Positions 25,988-33,564 of a stretch of 43,510 nt of DNA are shown in pieces. A model generated the notes under the pieces. The model had not been told where the DNA came from and made no database searches. It saw nothing but the letters and a program-made list of their open reading frames with translations. Numbering within the stretch: the stretch's first letter is position 1; each line of letters begins with the position of its first letter. The position numbers and the translations under genes are program-made. The stretch covers positions 1 to 43,510 of the forward strand of contig CANSWY010000013.1 of assembly GCA_947650915.1 (NCBI GenBank). The letters run 5' to 3'. The DNA comes from an uncultured Eggerthellaceae bacterium (GTDB lineage Bacteria; Actinomycetota; Coriobacteriia; Coriobacteriales; Eggerthellaceae).

Positions 25988-26183
25988 CGGATGTGCAGAA
26001 GGGACGTTCCAAATTGCACATAGGATCAGTCTTCCGGATGTGCAGAAGGGACGTTCCAAATTGCACATAGAAAAAAAGATTGAGCACAGAAATTCTTTTT
26101 CTATGTGCAATTTGGGACGTCCCTTCTGCACATCAGCATCAACTCCTGCTATGTGCAATTTGGGACGTCCCTTCTGCACATCC
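25988..26183 (+). repeat. Long inverted-repeat element, locus 7
   Basis: Two left arms (25990-26024 and 26037-26071), loop, two right arms (26100-26135 and 26148-26182). All four arms carry the GCAGAAGGG / CCCTTCTGC variant, showing paired change. Located between the converging dipeptidase and ecfT genes, eight bases from the ecfT stop. Confidence 0.9.
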
Positions 26184-26190
26184 ACCTGGG

Positions 26191-26958
26191 TCACAGCACT
26201 TGCAGCAGGATGGCTGCTGCCAGCAGGGCCACGGCCAGCACCAGGACCGCCACATCCGCCACCGTGAGCGGATAGGCCTTATATCCGCTCTCACGCGTGC
26301 GCAAGTCGAACCCGCGCACCTCCGCCGCGATGGCCGCACTGTTCGTCTTGCGCACGGAACTGACCAGCAACGGCACGCAGAGCGGCACCATCAGCCGAAC
26401 TTTCTTCACGATGCCGCCCTGGTCGAACTCCACCCCGCGCGCCGTCTGCGCTTCCATGATAGCGGCCATGTCGTTCATGAACACGGGAATGAAATGCACC
26501 GTGGACGCGAACGTGAACGCGTATTTGTAGGGCACGTGCAGCACTTTCACGGCAGCATTCGAAAGGTCTGTCAGCTTGGTCACGTAGAACGCGAGGAACA
26601 GCGGGATGGCCGCCGCCTCCAGCCGCAGGATGGTGGTGAGAGCCGCCAGCACCGAACCGGTGCCGACATATCCCCACGGCAGCTCCACCAGCACGTCTCC
26701 GGAAGGGTTCGTCAGCAACAAGAGCACCGCCAGGATGACAGAGAACGCCAGCACCGCCTTCATCAGCCCCAACGCAGGCCGCATCATCTTGCAGGACGCC
26801 GCCAACGCGATGCCCAACACCAGCATGGCGGCCAGGAAGATGAGGTTGCTGGTGCAAAAGCACGCGATGGCGAACAGCACCGCGAAGGCGATCTTCGCCA
26901 TCGGATTCAACCGGTGCAAAAGCGAATCCCCGGGCACGTATTCCAGAAAACCGTTCAT
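26191..26958 (-). CDS. ecfT: ECF transporter transmembrane component (EcfT)
   Basis: A 255-residue membrane protein that couples ATP hydrolysis by the EcfA pair to substrate uptake through the S component. About five to six helices are visible. The two coupling motifs that dock into the ATPases, EAQTARGVEF and AAEVRGFDLR (alanine/x-arginine-glycine), are both present about 60 residues apart, near the start of and within the C-terminal half. Its ATG overlaps the upstream ecfA stop by four bases (ATGA). Last gene of the module S-A-A-T. No substrate information resides in EcfT; the T-box and S component suggest tryptophan. Confidence 0.92.
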   Translation of the reverse strand: MNGFLEYVPGDSLLHRLNPMAKIAFAVLFAIACFCTSNLIFLAAMLVLGIALAASCKMMRPALGLMKAVLAFSVILAVLLLLTNPSGDVLVELPWGYVGTGSVLAALTTILRLEAAAIPLFLAFYVTKLTDLSNAAVKVLHVPYKYAFTFASTVHFIPVFMNDMAAIMEAQTARGVEFDQGGIVKKVRLMVPLCVPLLVSSVRKTNSAAIAAEVRGFDLRTRESGYKAYPLTVADVAVLVLAVALLAAAILLQVL

Positions 26959-27782
26959 CGGCCTGCCTCCTCTGACACCGCGGCCTGCATCTCATCCAGC
27001 GTGTTCGCCAACGCCACGGGGCTTTCCACCAGGCGCTCATCCATCAGCGGGAGCGCCAAGGATATGTCCACCACTTGCGGCGGGATCAGGCTGGCGCGCC
27101 CCAGCGCATGGGGGTTGCGCAACACATCGAACGTGGGGCCGTCATCCACCACGGCACCCGCGCTCATGACGATCACCCGGCGGGCGAAATCGGCCACCAC
27201 TTCCATGTCGTGGCACACCATGACGATGGTGGCGCCCACCTCGTTCAAGCGACGGATGATGCCCATGACCTTCATGCATTCGCGGAAATCAAGGCCGGTG
27301 GTGGGCTCATCCAAGATGACCACGGGAGGTGCCAGCACCACGATGGAGGCCAGCGCCAAGAGCTGCCGCGTGCCGCGGTTCAAAAGGAACGGATCCGCGT
27401 CCGCATCGAAGCCGAATTCGCGGATGACGCCATCCACGGCCGCTTCCGCGTCCGGCCCTTCCTCCCCCAGCGCTTTGAAGCCGAACAGCAGCTCTTCGCG
27501 CACCGTGCTGCAACAGATCTGGCTGTCCGGGTTCTGGAAGAGGAAGCCCACGCGCCGGGCGATCTGGCTGGTCTTCAGTTCGGTGGTGGGGACGCCATCC
27601 AAGAGCACCTGGCCCGCATCCGGCTTCAACAAGCCGTTCATGAGGCGCATGGTGGTTGACTTCCCCGCGCCGTTCGTGCCCACGAACGCCACGAATTCGC
27701 CATCCGGGATCTGGAAGGACACGCCATCCAGCACCTTGATGTCCTCATCATAGGACGCGTGCACGTCTCGGAATTCGATCAT
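26955..27782 (-). CDS. ECF transporter ATPase with degenerate signature motif (EcfA)
   Basis: A 275-residue ATPase. Walker A GTNGAGKST, Q-loop FLFQNPDSQICC, Walker B VVILDEPTTGLD and the switch histidine in VMVCHD are intact. The ABC signature, however, reads LNRGTRQ where LSGGQ is expected. In the head-to-tail dimer this signature faces the ATP bound to the partner ATPase, so that composite site should be weak. The C-terminal 60 residues form the usual EcfA extension. Overlaps ecfT and the other ATPase gene by four bases on each side, indicating one tightly coupled operon. Confidence 0.92.
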   Translation of the reverse strand: MIEFRDVHASYDEDIKVLDGVSFQIPDGEFVAFVGTNGAGKSTTMRLMNGLLKPDAGQVLLDGVPTTELKTSQIARRVGFLFQNPDSQICCSTVREELLFGFKALGEEGPDAEAAVDGVIREFGFDADADPFLLNRGTRQLLALASIVVLAPPVVILDEPTTGLDFRECMKVMGIIRRLNEVGATIVMVCHDMEVVADFARRVIVMSAGAVVDDGPTFDVLRNPHALGRASLIPPQVVDISLALPLMDERLVESPVALANTLDEMQAAVSEEAGR

Positions 27783-28618
27783 GCGACCACCTCCAACAGA
27801 GCTTCGCTGGCTTCACGCACGTCACAGCAGACCGGCCCGGTGTAGAGGCCCGCGTTCGCCAACCGATTCATCAGCGTAGTGGAACGCGGGCAGTTGACGC
27901 CCAGTTCCAGCAGCTCTTCCGAATGGGCCAGCACCTCGCGCGGGGGCGCTGCGAAGCGGATGCGGCCGCCGTCCACGATGATGAGCACATCAGCGAATTC
28001 GGAGAGCAGCGCGATCTTCTGCTCCACAACCACCACCGTGGTTCCGTTGTCACGCGCGTAGGCGGCCAACAGTTCGAACACCTGGCGGGAGCTGGCCGGG
28101 TCCAGCTCCGCCGTGGGTTCGTCCAACACCAGCACCTTCGGATGCAGCGCCAGGACGGACGCGATGGCCACCTTCTGCTTCTGACCGCCGGACAGGCTGG
28201 CGATGGCGCGCTCCCGCAGATCAGCGATGCCCATGGCCTCCAGCGCCTCCGTCACGCGCGCCTCTATTCGGTCATGGGGCACGCCGAAGTTCTCAAGCCC
28301 GTAGAGCACCTCATCTTCCACGATGGACGTGACGATCTGAGAATCGATGTCCTGGCAGACGCTGCCCACCGCCCGGGAAAGATCCGTGAGCGTCGCTGTG
28401 CACGTGTCCACCCCGTCCACGGTGACGGTTCCGTAGAAGTCCCCCGGATAGCAATGGGGGATGATGCCGTTCATGGCGTACGTGAGCGTGGACTTGCCCG
28501 AACCGGCCGCTCCCGTGATGCCCGCGAACACCCCCGCCGGGATGTCCAGCGTGACGCCCTCCACCACGGGCCGTTCGCTCTCCCGGTATCTGAACGTGAA
28601 GTCTTGGATGTGGATCAT
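27779..28618 (-). CDS. ECF transporter ATPase lacking the switch histidine (EcfA)
   Basis: A 279-residue ATPase, partner of the adjacent EcfA. Walker A GAAGSGKST, Q-loop SVCQDIDSQIV, signature LSGGQKQK and Walker B VLVLDEPTAELDP are normal, but the position of the switch histidine reads VVVEQK, a glutamine. Together with the other subunit's degenerate signature this places both defects in the same composite ATP site. The start at 28618 (MIHIQDFTFRY) is chosen for domain alignment and a GGGGGAAAGAG site; the upstream open frame runs into repeat locus 8. That repeat separates it from the S-component gene. Confidence 0.9.
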   Translation of the reverse strand: MIHIQDFTFRYRESERPVVEGVTLDIPAGVFAGITGAAGSGKSTLTYAMNGIIPHCYPGDFYGTVTVDGVDTCTATLTDLSRAVGSVCQDIDSQIVTSIVEDEVLYGLENFGVPHDRIEARVTEALEAMGIADLRERAIASLSGGQKQKVAIASVLALHPKVLVLDEPTAELDPASSRQVFELLAAYARDNGTTVVVVEQKIALLSEFADVLIIVDGGRIRFAAPPREVLAHSEELLELGVNCPRSTTLMNRLANAGLYTGPVCCDVREASEALLEVVA

Positions 28619-28650
28619 GAACGCTCTTTCCCCCTTTTTTTCTCTCTCCT

Positions 28651-28841
28651 GGATGTGCAGAAGTGACGTTCCAAATTGCACATAGGATCAGTCTTCCGGA
28701 TGTGCAGAAGGGACGTTCCAAATTGCACATAGGAAAAAAGATTGAGCACAGGAATTCTTTCTCTATGTGCAATTTGGGACGTCCCTTCTGCACATCTGGC
28801 AACCTCGCGGGTACAATTTGGGACTTCCCTTCTGCACATCG
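28651..28841 (+). repeat. Long inverted-repeat element, locus 8
   Basis: Two left arms (28652-28686, 28699-28734) and two right arms (28762-28797, 28811-28840), mostly of the GCAGAAGGG type. The outermost arms have point changes (AAGTGACG, GGGACTTCCC). It lies between the S-component gene and the ATPase genes, within what would otherwise be one operon. Confidence 0.88.
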
Positions 28842-28868
28842 CCTTCGCGCACGCCTGATCCGGAGATG

Positions 28869-29483
28869 CTATTTCTTCAGAACCTTGCGCAGCAGCGGCG
28901 TCAGGATCTGCACCAGCACCGCATTGAACAGCGCCGTGCCGAACACCATCACTGCATAGGTCACGAAGATCACCGGCAGCTCAAGCCCGTTCATCAGCCC
29001 CACGATGATGGCGAAGGTGTAGCCGGACACCACCGTGGACAGGAAGGTGTTCACGAACGGATTGATGTCCGCCTTGCCGGCCACCTTCAAGGGCAGGTGG
29101 ATGAGCAAGCCGCAGGCCAGCGCGCCCAGCACCTCGGACGGGATGTTCACCAAGGGCGTGGCGTTCAGCATGGGAATCTGGCACATGAGGCCGGCCAGCA
29201 AGCCGATGATGAGCGCCTGGCCCACGTTCGGACGCGTCAGGATGATGGCCAGGCAGTACATGGCGATGACGAAGTTGGGCTTCATGCCTGCGAAGGACAG
29301 GAAGCTGGCCACCGTGAGCTTCAACACCGCGCCGGCAGCCAGCAGCACGGCGATCAGGATGAGGTCCTGGACGGTGAGGCCCTTCTTCTCCTGGGCAGCG
29401 ATGGTGCGCTTCTGAGCAGCGCTTTCGGTGCTTTCGGTGCCCACGGTGCGCGGCGTGCGAGAGGCTTCGTTCGTGCTGGTCAT
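28869..29483 (-). CDS. trpP: ECF transporter S component, probable tryptophan transporter (TrpP-like)
   Basis: A 204-residue substrate-binding membrane component of an ECF importer. After a 40-residue hydrophilic, alanine/threonine-rich N terminus come about five to six helices: GLTVQDLILIAVLLAAGAVL, then LSFAGMKPNFVIAMYCLAII, a FGMKPDF-like stretch that recalls the TrpP family. Three pieces of evidence suggest tryptophan: the family resemblance, the T-box leader's UGG specifier, and the C in its acceptor-pairing bulge, matching the G73 discriminator of tRNA-Trp. The start at 29483 follows AAAGGA; longer open frames would read into the riboswitch. The A, A and T components follow downstream after a repeat element. 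Confidence 0.82.
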   Translation of the reverse strand: MTSTNEASRTPRTVGTESTESAAQKRTIAAQEKKGLTVQDLILIAVLLAAGAVLKLTVASFLSFAGMKPNFVIAMYCLAIILTRPNVGQALIIGLLAGLMCQIPMLNATPLVNIPSEVLGALACGLLIHLPLKVAGKADINPFVNTFLSTVVSGYTFAIIVGLMNGLELPVIFVTYAVMVFGTALFNAVLVQILTPLLRKVLKK

Positions 29484-29564
29484 GGTCTTCGTTCCTTTCT
29501 GTCTGCCTGCCGGATCCTCCCGGAAGGCGATCGCCTTCTCGAATGCCTCGAAGCGTGCGGCAAC

Positions 29565-29613
29565 AAAAAAGCCTGTCCTTGCAAGCCTCTTGCGAAGCTT
29601 CCAAAGGACAGGC
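29565..29613 (-). terminator. T-box regulated terminator
   Basis: Minus-strand stem GCCTGTCCTT / AAGGACAGGC followed by six T residues, 80 bases upstream of the S-component start. It directly follows the T-box sequence and is the termination half of the riboswitch. Confidence 0.93.
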
Positions 29614-29868
29614 TCATTCACCTGCGGTGCCACCTTTGTTTGACTCCCTTGCGGGAATCCACTCGTGAACGGGCTGTCACCCATTCTGCCTCTGACGCGG
29701 GCTCACGGTCCAGATACTCAGCCTGCGCTTGCGCGCCTGCCTTTCCCCTTTCCCTCGGCGACCCATTTACCTACTGGCGTTCTGCGGGAATCTCAGCTGC
29801 GCCCGCTCTCTGTGAGTGCCCGGTAAGCTTGACTTTCGCCTCAACGGTTTCGAGTTATTCGATTGCCG
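29565..29868 (-). promoter_or_regulatory. T-box riboswitch, probable tRNA-Trp specificity
   Basis: A minus-strand leader of about 300 bases upstream of the ECF S-component gene. The T-box sequence AGGTGGCACCGCAGG lies at 29622-29636, and the terminator at 29565-29613. Upstream is a stem I with GGCGA/TCGCC at its base and the AGAGAG distal motif at about 29804-29809. In the specifier loop, after GGTAAA, the triplet UGG at 29763-29765 is followed by a purine and is the best specifier candidate (tryptophan). The antiterminator bulge is TGGC, which pairs with a tRNA 3' end GCCA, agreeing with G73 of bacterial tRNA-Trp. Uncharged tRNA binding would stop the terminator forming and switch on uptake. 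Confidence 0.87.
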
Positions 29869-29871
29869 GGT

Positions 29872-29900
29872 ACTCTACTCCACCAGAGCGCCGCTGTCCA
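29872..29900 (-). promoter_or_regulatory. Promoter of the T-box leader
   Basis: Minus-strand TGGACA (29900-29895), 17-base spacer, TAGAGT (29877-29872): a good vegetative promoter that would start transcription near 29865, just before the riboswitch. Confidence 0.7.
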
Positions 29901-29929
29901 GAGGCTTTTCGAACACCCACCCCCCCCCG

Positions 29930-30119
29930 ACGTGCAGAAGGGACGTTCCAAATCGCACATAGCAGGGGAGCCTCCGGATGTGCAAAAGGGACGTTCCAAA
30001 TCGCACATAGGAAAAGACGATGAACACAGAAAGACTGTTCCTATGTGCAATTTGGGACGCCCCTTTTGCACATCAGGCGATCTCGCGGGTGCAATTTGGG
30101 ACGTCCCTTCTGCACGTCA
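29930..30119 (+). repeat. Long inverted-repeat element, locus 9
   Basis: Outer left arm 29930-29961 (GACGTGCAGAAGGG), inner left arm 29978-30013 (GCAAAAGGG), loop, inner right arm 30038-30074 (CCTTTTGC), outer right arm 30089-30119 (CCCTTCTGCACGTC). The outer arms match each other and the inner arms match each other at variable positions. Confidence 0.9.
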
Positions 30120-30121
30120 CA

Positions 30122-30455
30122 CCGCCGCGTTGCCGCACGGGGGCCGAAGGCCTCCCGCGCACGCGGCGCTCCCCCGCAGCAGCAAGCCGAACCCAGCAAC
30201 ACCCCCGAACCCGGATGCACCCGACCCAAAGGGCGATGGGCGCGAATGCGCCCTAGAGCCCGCCAGTGAAACTGCGTCCCGCGCTTCGCGCGGGACGCGC
30301 ACACGCGAAGCGCGCACGGCCGGTGCGCACCCCCATGCCAAGCGCGCCCACAGGGCCGCGCTTGGCATGGGGGTGCCGGCGGCCGTGCGCCAGAGACAAA
30401 AGTGACAACCCAGTGCGCTCGGCATGTGCAAAAGGGACGTTCCAAATTGCACATG
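30122..30455. repeat. 334-bp structured repeat element, copy 1
   Basis: Nearly identical (about 12 differences, no gaps) to 43156-43489. It contains hairpin A 30123-30168 (outer CGCCGCGT/ACGCGGCG), hairpin B 30238-30253 (GGGCGC-GAAT-GCGCCC), hairpin C 30274-30298 (11-bp GC stem, UUC loop) and hairpin D 30312-30390, whose core is a perfect 20-bp stem 30327-30346/30357-30376. It ends in a single left arm of the long repeat family (30423-30455). Minus-strand open frames across it differ mostly by amino-acid-changing substitutions between copies, so it is probably noncoding. Confidence 0.85.
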
Positions 30456-30456
30456 C
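30423..30456 (+). repeat. Long inverted-repeat family, single arm, locus 10
   Basis: One left arm, ATGTGCAAAAGGGACGTTCC and onward, with no partner arm nearby. Forms the right end of the 334-bp element; the other copy has the same arrangement. Confidence 0.85.
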
Positions 30457-30496
30457 ATGGAGCAGGCGGGCGGAGGGGGTGAGGGCGATTCGTGGA

Positions 30497-30539
30497 GTTC
30501 CTTGGAAAATGGGGTAATCCACCACATTTTCCAAGGAAC
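30497..30539. repeat. 15-bp AT-rich perfect inverted repeat
   Basis: GTTCCTTGGAAAATG (30497-30511) and its exact reverse complement (30525-30539) around a 13-base loop. It is AT-rich relative to its surroundings, single-copy in this window, lacks a T run and lies 155 bases past the FtsX-type permease stop. The rest of 30540-30693 shows only the CGTAGC palindrome. Confidence 0.6.
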
Positions 30540-30637
30540 GTAATTTAGCCAGCAACCCCTCCACCCGCCTGCGGTCAGGTGAGGAAGAGCGGCAAGGGGG
30601 ACGAAGGGGATGCGTTCGGAAGCGCGTTCCGGGTGTT

Positions 30638-30660
30638 CGAAGGCTAAAGCCTTCGCTACG
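30638..30660 (-). repeat. CGTAGC palindrome, intergenic (copy f, third stem variant)
   Basis: Minus strand: CGTAGC then GAAGGCT-TT-AGCCTTC, a third stem version kept by paired changes. It lies 34 bases past the permease stop codon. Confidence 0.85.
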
Positions 30661-30693
30661 GGGCTTTGTTGCGATGGGCCTGCGCGGTGAAGG

Positions 30694-33564
30694 TCATTCG
30701 GTGCGGAGGGCTTCCACCACGTTGTCAGCGCGGCAGCGGTGCATGCCATAAGCCACGGCGATGCCCATCGCCACGGCCGTCATGGCCACCGCGATGCCCG
30801 CGTACGCCCACGGGAACACGAACCCGAAGCCGCCCAGCGAAAGCGACACCGTGAGCCACAACAGGTACGCCACGCCCACGGACAGGATGAGCCCCGGCAC
30901 CAGCCCCGCTATGCCGAACCCGGTGCATTCGTCCGCGATCATGCGCCTGAACTGGCGCGTGGACATCCCCACAGACCGCATGACTGCGAATTCGCGCCGC
31001 CGCAGGATCAACGAATTCGTCACCGTGTTGAACACGTTCGCCAGCGCGATGAGCGCCAAGATCCCCGTGAACAGCAGGCAGAACACGTTCACCACCGTGG
31101 CCAGCATCTGGTTCGAATCCGCTTCGGCGCGGTAGTCGTTGTAGGACACGAAGGACATCTCGAACGGACTGCCGTCACGCTGGAAATAGGCATGGCCCGC
31201 GTCGTTCAGCTCCTGGGCCAAAGCGGCATGGTCGCCGTCGATCGGGTTGAAAAAGCTGCGGAACATGGGCTGCTCTTCGGTGAGGCAGAGCTCATCGGCC
31301 AAGGACATGGGCACGATCAGCTTCGCGCTCTCGCCCCAGCCGCCCGCGATGGCCGGCGGCTCGTCCGCGATGGCCGCCACCTCGATGGAAGTTGTGGCCA
31401 CCTCAACGTCCGCCATGGACAGCACCTCGCCCGGGCTCACCTGCTGGTTGCCCCACTCCAGGTACGGCACGAACCCGCGATCCTCTGGTGCGGTGCCCAC
31501 CGCGCCCAAGTCGAACTTCACCGGCAGCGTCCCGTCATAGACGCCCGCCGTCAGCATCGTGACGTTCCCCGGTGCGGCCAGCGTCTCCAGCAGCTGGTAG
31601 GTCTGCCCGTCATTGCCGTAGGCCTGCCTGATGCCGATGGCGCGCGGCGCGCCCGCCTCATGGAAGGCCGCCGCATCCAGCCCCAGGCTTTCCGCATAGG
31701 CATCGAACGCCCCGTCTTCCACGTAGAACACGCGCGCCTCCGTGGCCACGCTGCCATCCGCCATCTTCTGGCCGATGGCCACGTTCTCCCCGTCATAGCC
31801 CGAACCTGCCACGTCCGCTGGAAGCACTGCGGGCATGCGCCCAGAGAGCCGCCAGCCCACGGGCAGCGCGTTCGGCATGGCCGCCAGGTCATCGAACGCG
31901 TCCTGGTAGAACGCCTTCTGCGCAGCCATGGATGCGTTTCGCGCCTCCGTCACGCCAGCTGCCGTGAGCGGCTCCCCCGTGGGTTCGCCATCGCGCGCCA
32001 CCTGCGCCGTCACGGCCACCTCGGCCGCCGGTTCGTCATCAGAGACCGCATCCAGAAGCGTGCTCAAGAACAGGCTGAGCGAACCGGCCGTCATGAGCAG
32101 CACCACGGCCAGCGCCAAGGAGACGGAGGCCGCGCGGCCTTTCGCCTTGCTGCGCTTGCGCGTGATGTGCGCCAGCTTCCCACCCACGCCGAACAGGCGC
32201 GCGCCTGCGCCGCCGCCCTTCCAGAGACGCTCCGGCACCACAGCCTTCTGCGCCCGCGCCGCACCACGCTTGGAAATATCAGCCGCGCCCGAGGTACGGA
32301 TGGCATCGATGATGTTCATGCGGCTGGCGCGCGCCGCCGGGACCCAAGCGGACACCAATACGGTGAGCAGCGTGAGCGCCGCCGACAGCACCAGCATGCG
32401 TCCGTCCACGGACACTTCGAACGGCACGCTCATGGCGCCAGCCAGATCCGCGATGGACGGCCCCAGGCAGGCGAACGTGACCCAGCAGCCGCCCAGGCCC
32501 AGCAGAAGCCCCAGCGGGATGCCCGCCACCGCCACCAAGCACGCTTCCAGGAGCACCGCGCGCCGCAGCTGCCCGCGGGTGGCGCCCACTGAGGACAGGA
32601 GGCCGAACTGGCGGATGCGCTCCGCCACGGAGATGTTGAATGCGTTGAAGATCAGCGACACGCAGGCCAGCATGATGACGCCCACCAGCACGCACACCAG
32701 CCCGTAGAACGTGGACCAGATGGAAGCGTTGGAGGCGATGCCCATGTAGCGCAAAAGCGCCGTGTGCAGTTCGATGCGCGCATCCGGGAACAGCTCCTCG
32801 GCCGTTCGCTGCACCTCTTCAGCGCTCTCCGCATCCGCCATGGTCATGAACACCTGCGCCGCGCCCGTGCCGCCAGCACCCTGCCCGGTGAGCGCCACGG
32901 TGCCGTACAGATCGGACAGGGCGTAGCTCACCTTGTCATAGAAGCCCACCACGGTGAACGTGCGCTCCTGGGCGCCCTCCACGTGCGGCTCCACGGTGCC
33001 GTTCACCTCTTCGCTGCCGAAATCCGTCACCGTGATGCTGCTCTCACTGGCCGGAACGGAGAACTCCTCCCCCACCAGCTGACCCACCGGCAGCGTGATC
33101 CGGCTGCCCAGCTGCACGCCTTCGAAGGTACGCCATCCGCTGTACAGCATGATCTCATCCGCCGTCTGCGGCATGCGACCGTCCGCTGGCTGGATGCTCA
33201 GAAGGCCTTGTTCATCCCCCTCCACCGATGCGACGGCCTGGAACTGGCCCAGGCGGTTCTGCTGCTCCTGCGTGAGTTCCGCATAGCCCAGCTGATGGAG
33301 CACCGCCGTACCCGTGACGGACGCATCCGCCTCCGCGGCCTCCAAGCCCGCTTCCGTTTCTGCTGCGTCCGCCGTATCGGCCACGGCCATCCAGGTGCCC
33401 GCATAGCTGGCTTCCGCCTCATACAGGAAGTGCGCCAAGGACGTGAACGTGGTGAACACCGCGCACACCAGCGCCGCCGCCAGCGCGACGCCCACCACCG
33501 TGACCAGCGTGCGCACCTTGTTCGCGCGCAGGGACTTCACCGTGTAGTTCGTCAGGCCCTTCAT
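30694..33564 (-). CDS. FtsX-type ABC transporter permease
   Basis: A 956-residue permease of the MacB/FtsX type. An N-terminal helix (residues about 18-40, TLVTVVGVALAAALVCAVFT) is followed by a large extracytoplasmic domain to about 285, then a first FtsX core of three helices (about 290-410). A second helix near 485 and extracytoplasmic region lead to a second FtsX core at about 800-945 containing RRREFAVMRSVGMSTRQFRRMI. Such proteins either extrude lipopeptides and antimicrobials or transmit mechanical signals. Its start overlaps the ATPase stop by four bases. With the upstream two-component genes it makes a sensor-transporter module of the kind used against cell-envelope antibiotics, though it is larger than BceB and has two FtsX domains instead. 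Confidence 0.9.
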   Translation of the reverse strand: MKGLTNYTVKSLRANKVRTLVTVVGVALAAALVCAVFTTFTSLAHFLYEAEASYAGTWMAVADTADAAETEAGLEAAEADASVTGTAVLHQLGYAELTQEQQNRLGQFQAVASVEGDEQGLLSIQPADGRMPQTADEIMLYSGWRTFEGVQLGSRITLPVGQLVGEEFSVPASESSITVTDFGSEEVNGTVEPHVEGAQERTFTVVGFYDKVSYALSDLYGTVALTGQGAGGTGAAQVFMTMADAESAEEVQRTAEELFPDARIELHTALLRYMGIASNASIWSTFYGLVCVLVGVIMLACVSLIFNAFNISVAERIRQFGLLSSVGATRGQLRRAVLLEACLVAVAGIPLGLLLGLGGCWVTFACLGPSIADLAGAMSVPFEVSVDGRMLVLSAALTLLTVLVSAWVPAARASRMNIIDAIRTSGAADISKRGAARAQKAVVPERLWKGGGAGARLFGVGGKLAHITRKRSKAKGRAASVSLALAVVLLMTAGSLSLFLSTLLDAVSDDEPAAEVAVTAQVARDGEPTGEPLTAAGVTEARNASMAAQKAFYQDAFDDLAAMPNALPVGWRLSGRMPAVLPADVAGSGYDGENVAIGQKMADGSVATEARVFYVEDGAFDAYAESLGLDAAAFHEAGAPRAIGIRQAYGNDGQTYQLLETLAAPGNVTMLTAGVYDGTLPVKFDLGAVGTAPEDRGFVPYLEWGNQQVSPGEVLSMADVEVATTSIEVAAIADEPPAIAGGWGESAKLIVPMSLADELCLTEEQPMFRSFFNPIDGDHAALAQELNDAGHAYFQRDGSPFEMSFVSYNDYRAEADSNQMLATVVNVFCLLFTGILALIALANVFNTVTNSLILRRREFAVMRSVGMSTRQFRRMIADECTGFGIAGLVPGLILSVGVAYLLWLTVSLSLGGFGFVFPWAYAGIAVAMTAVAMGIAVAYGMHRCRADNVVEALRTE

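Noticed and set aside
29484-29684. N-terminal extension of the S-component open frame
   Set aside because: It runs through the T-box sequence and terminator; the ATG at 29483 has a ribosome site and fits the family.
30122-30455. Known structured RNAs (RNase P, tmRNA, SRP, 6S) as identity of the 334-bp element
   Set aside because: None of their signature sequences is visible, and those genes are normally single-copy, whereas this element occurs twice within 13 kb.
30117-30749. 210-codon minus-strand open frame across the 334-bp element, with a similar frame in the second copy
   Set aside because: Most differences between the copies change amino acids while stem pairing is preserved, so RNA or DNA structure, not protein, appears to be under selection.
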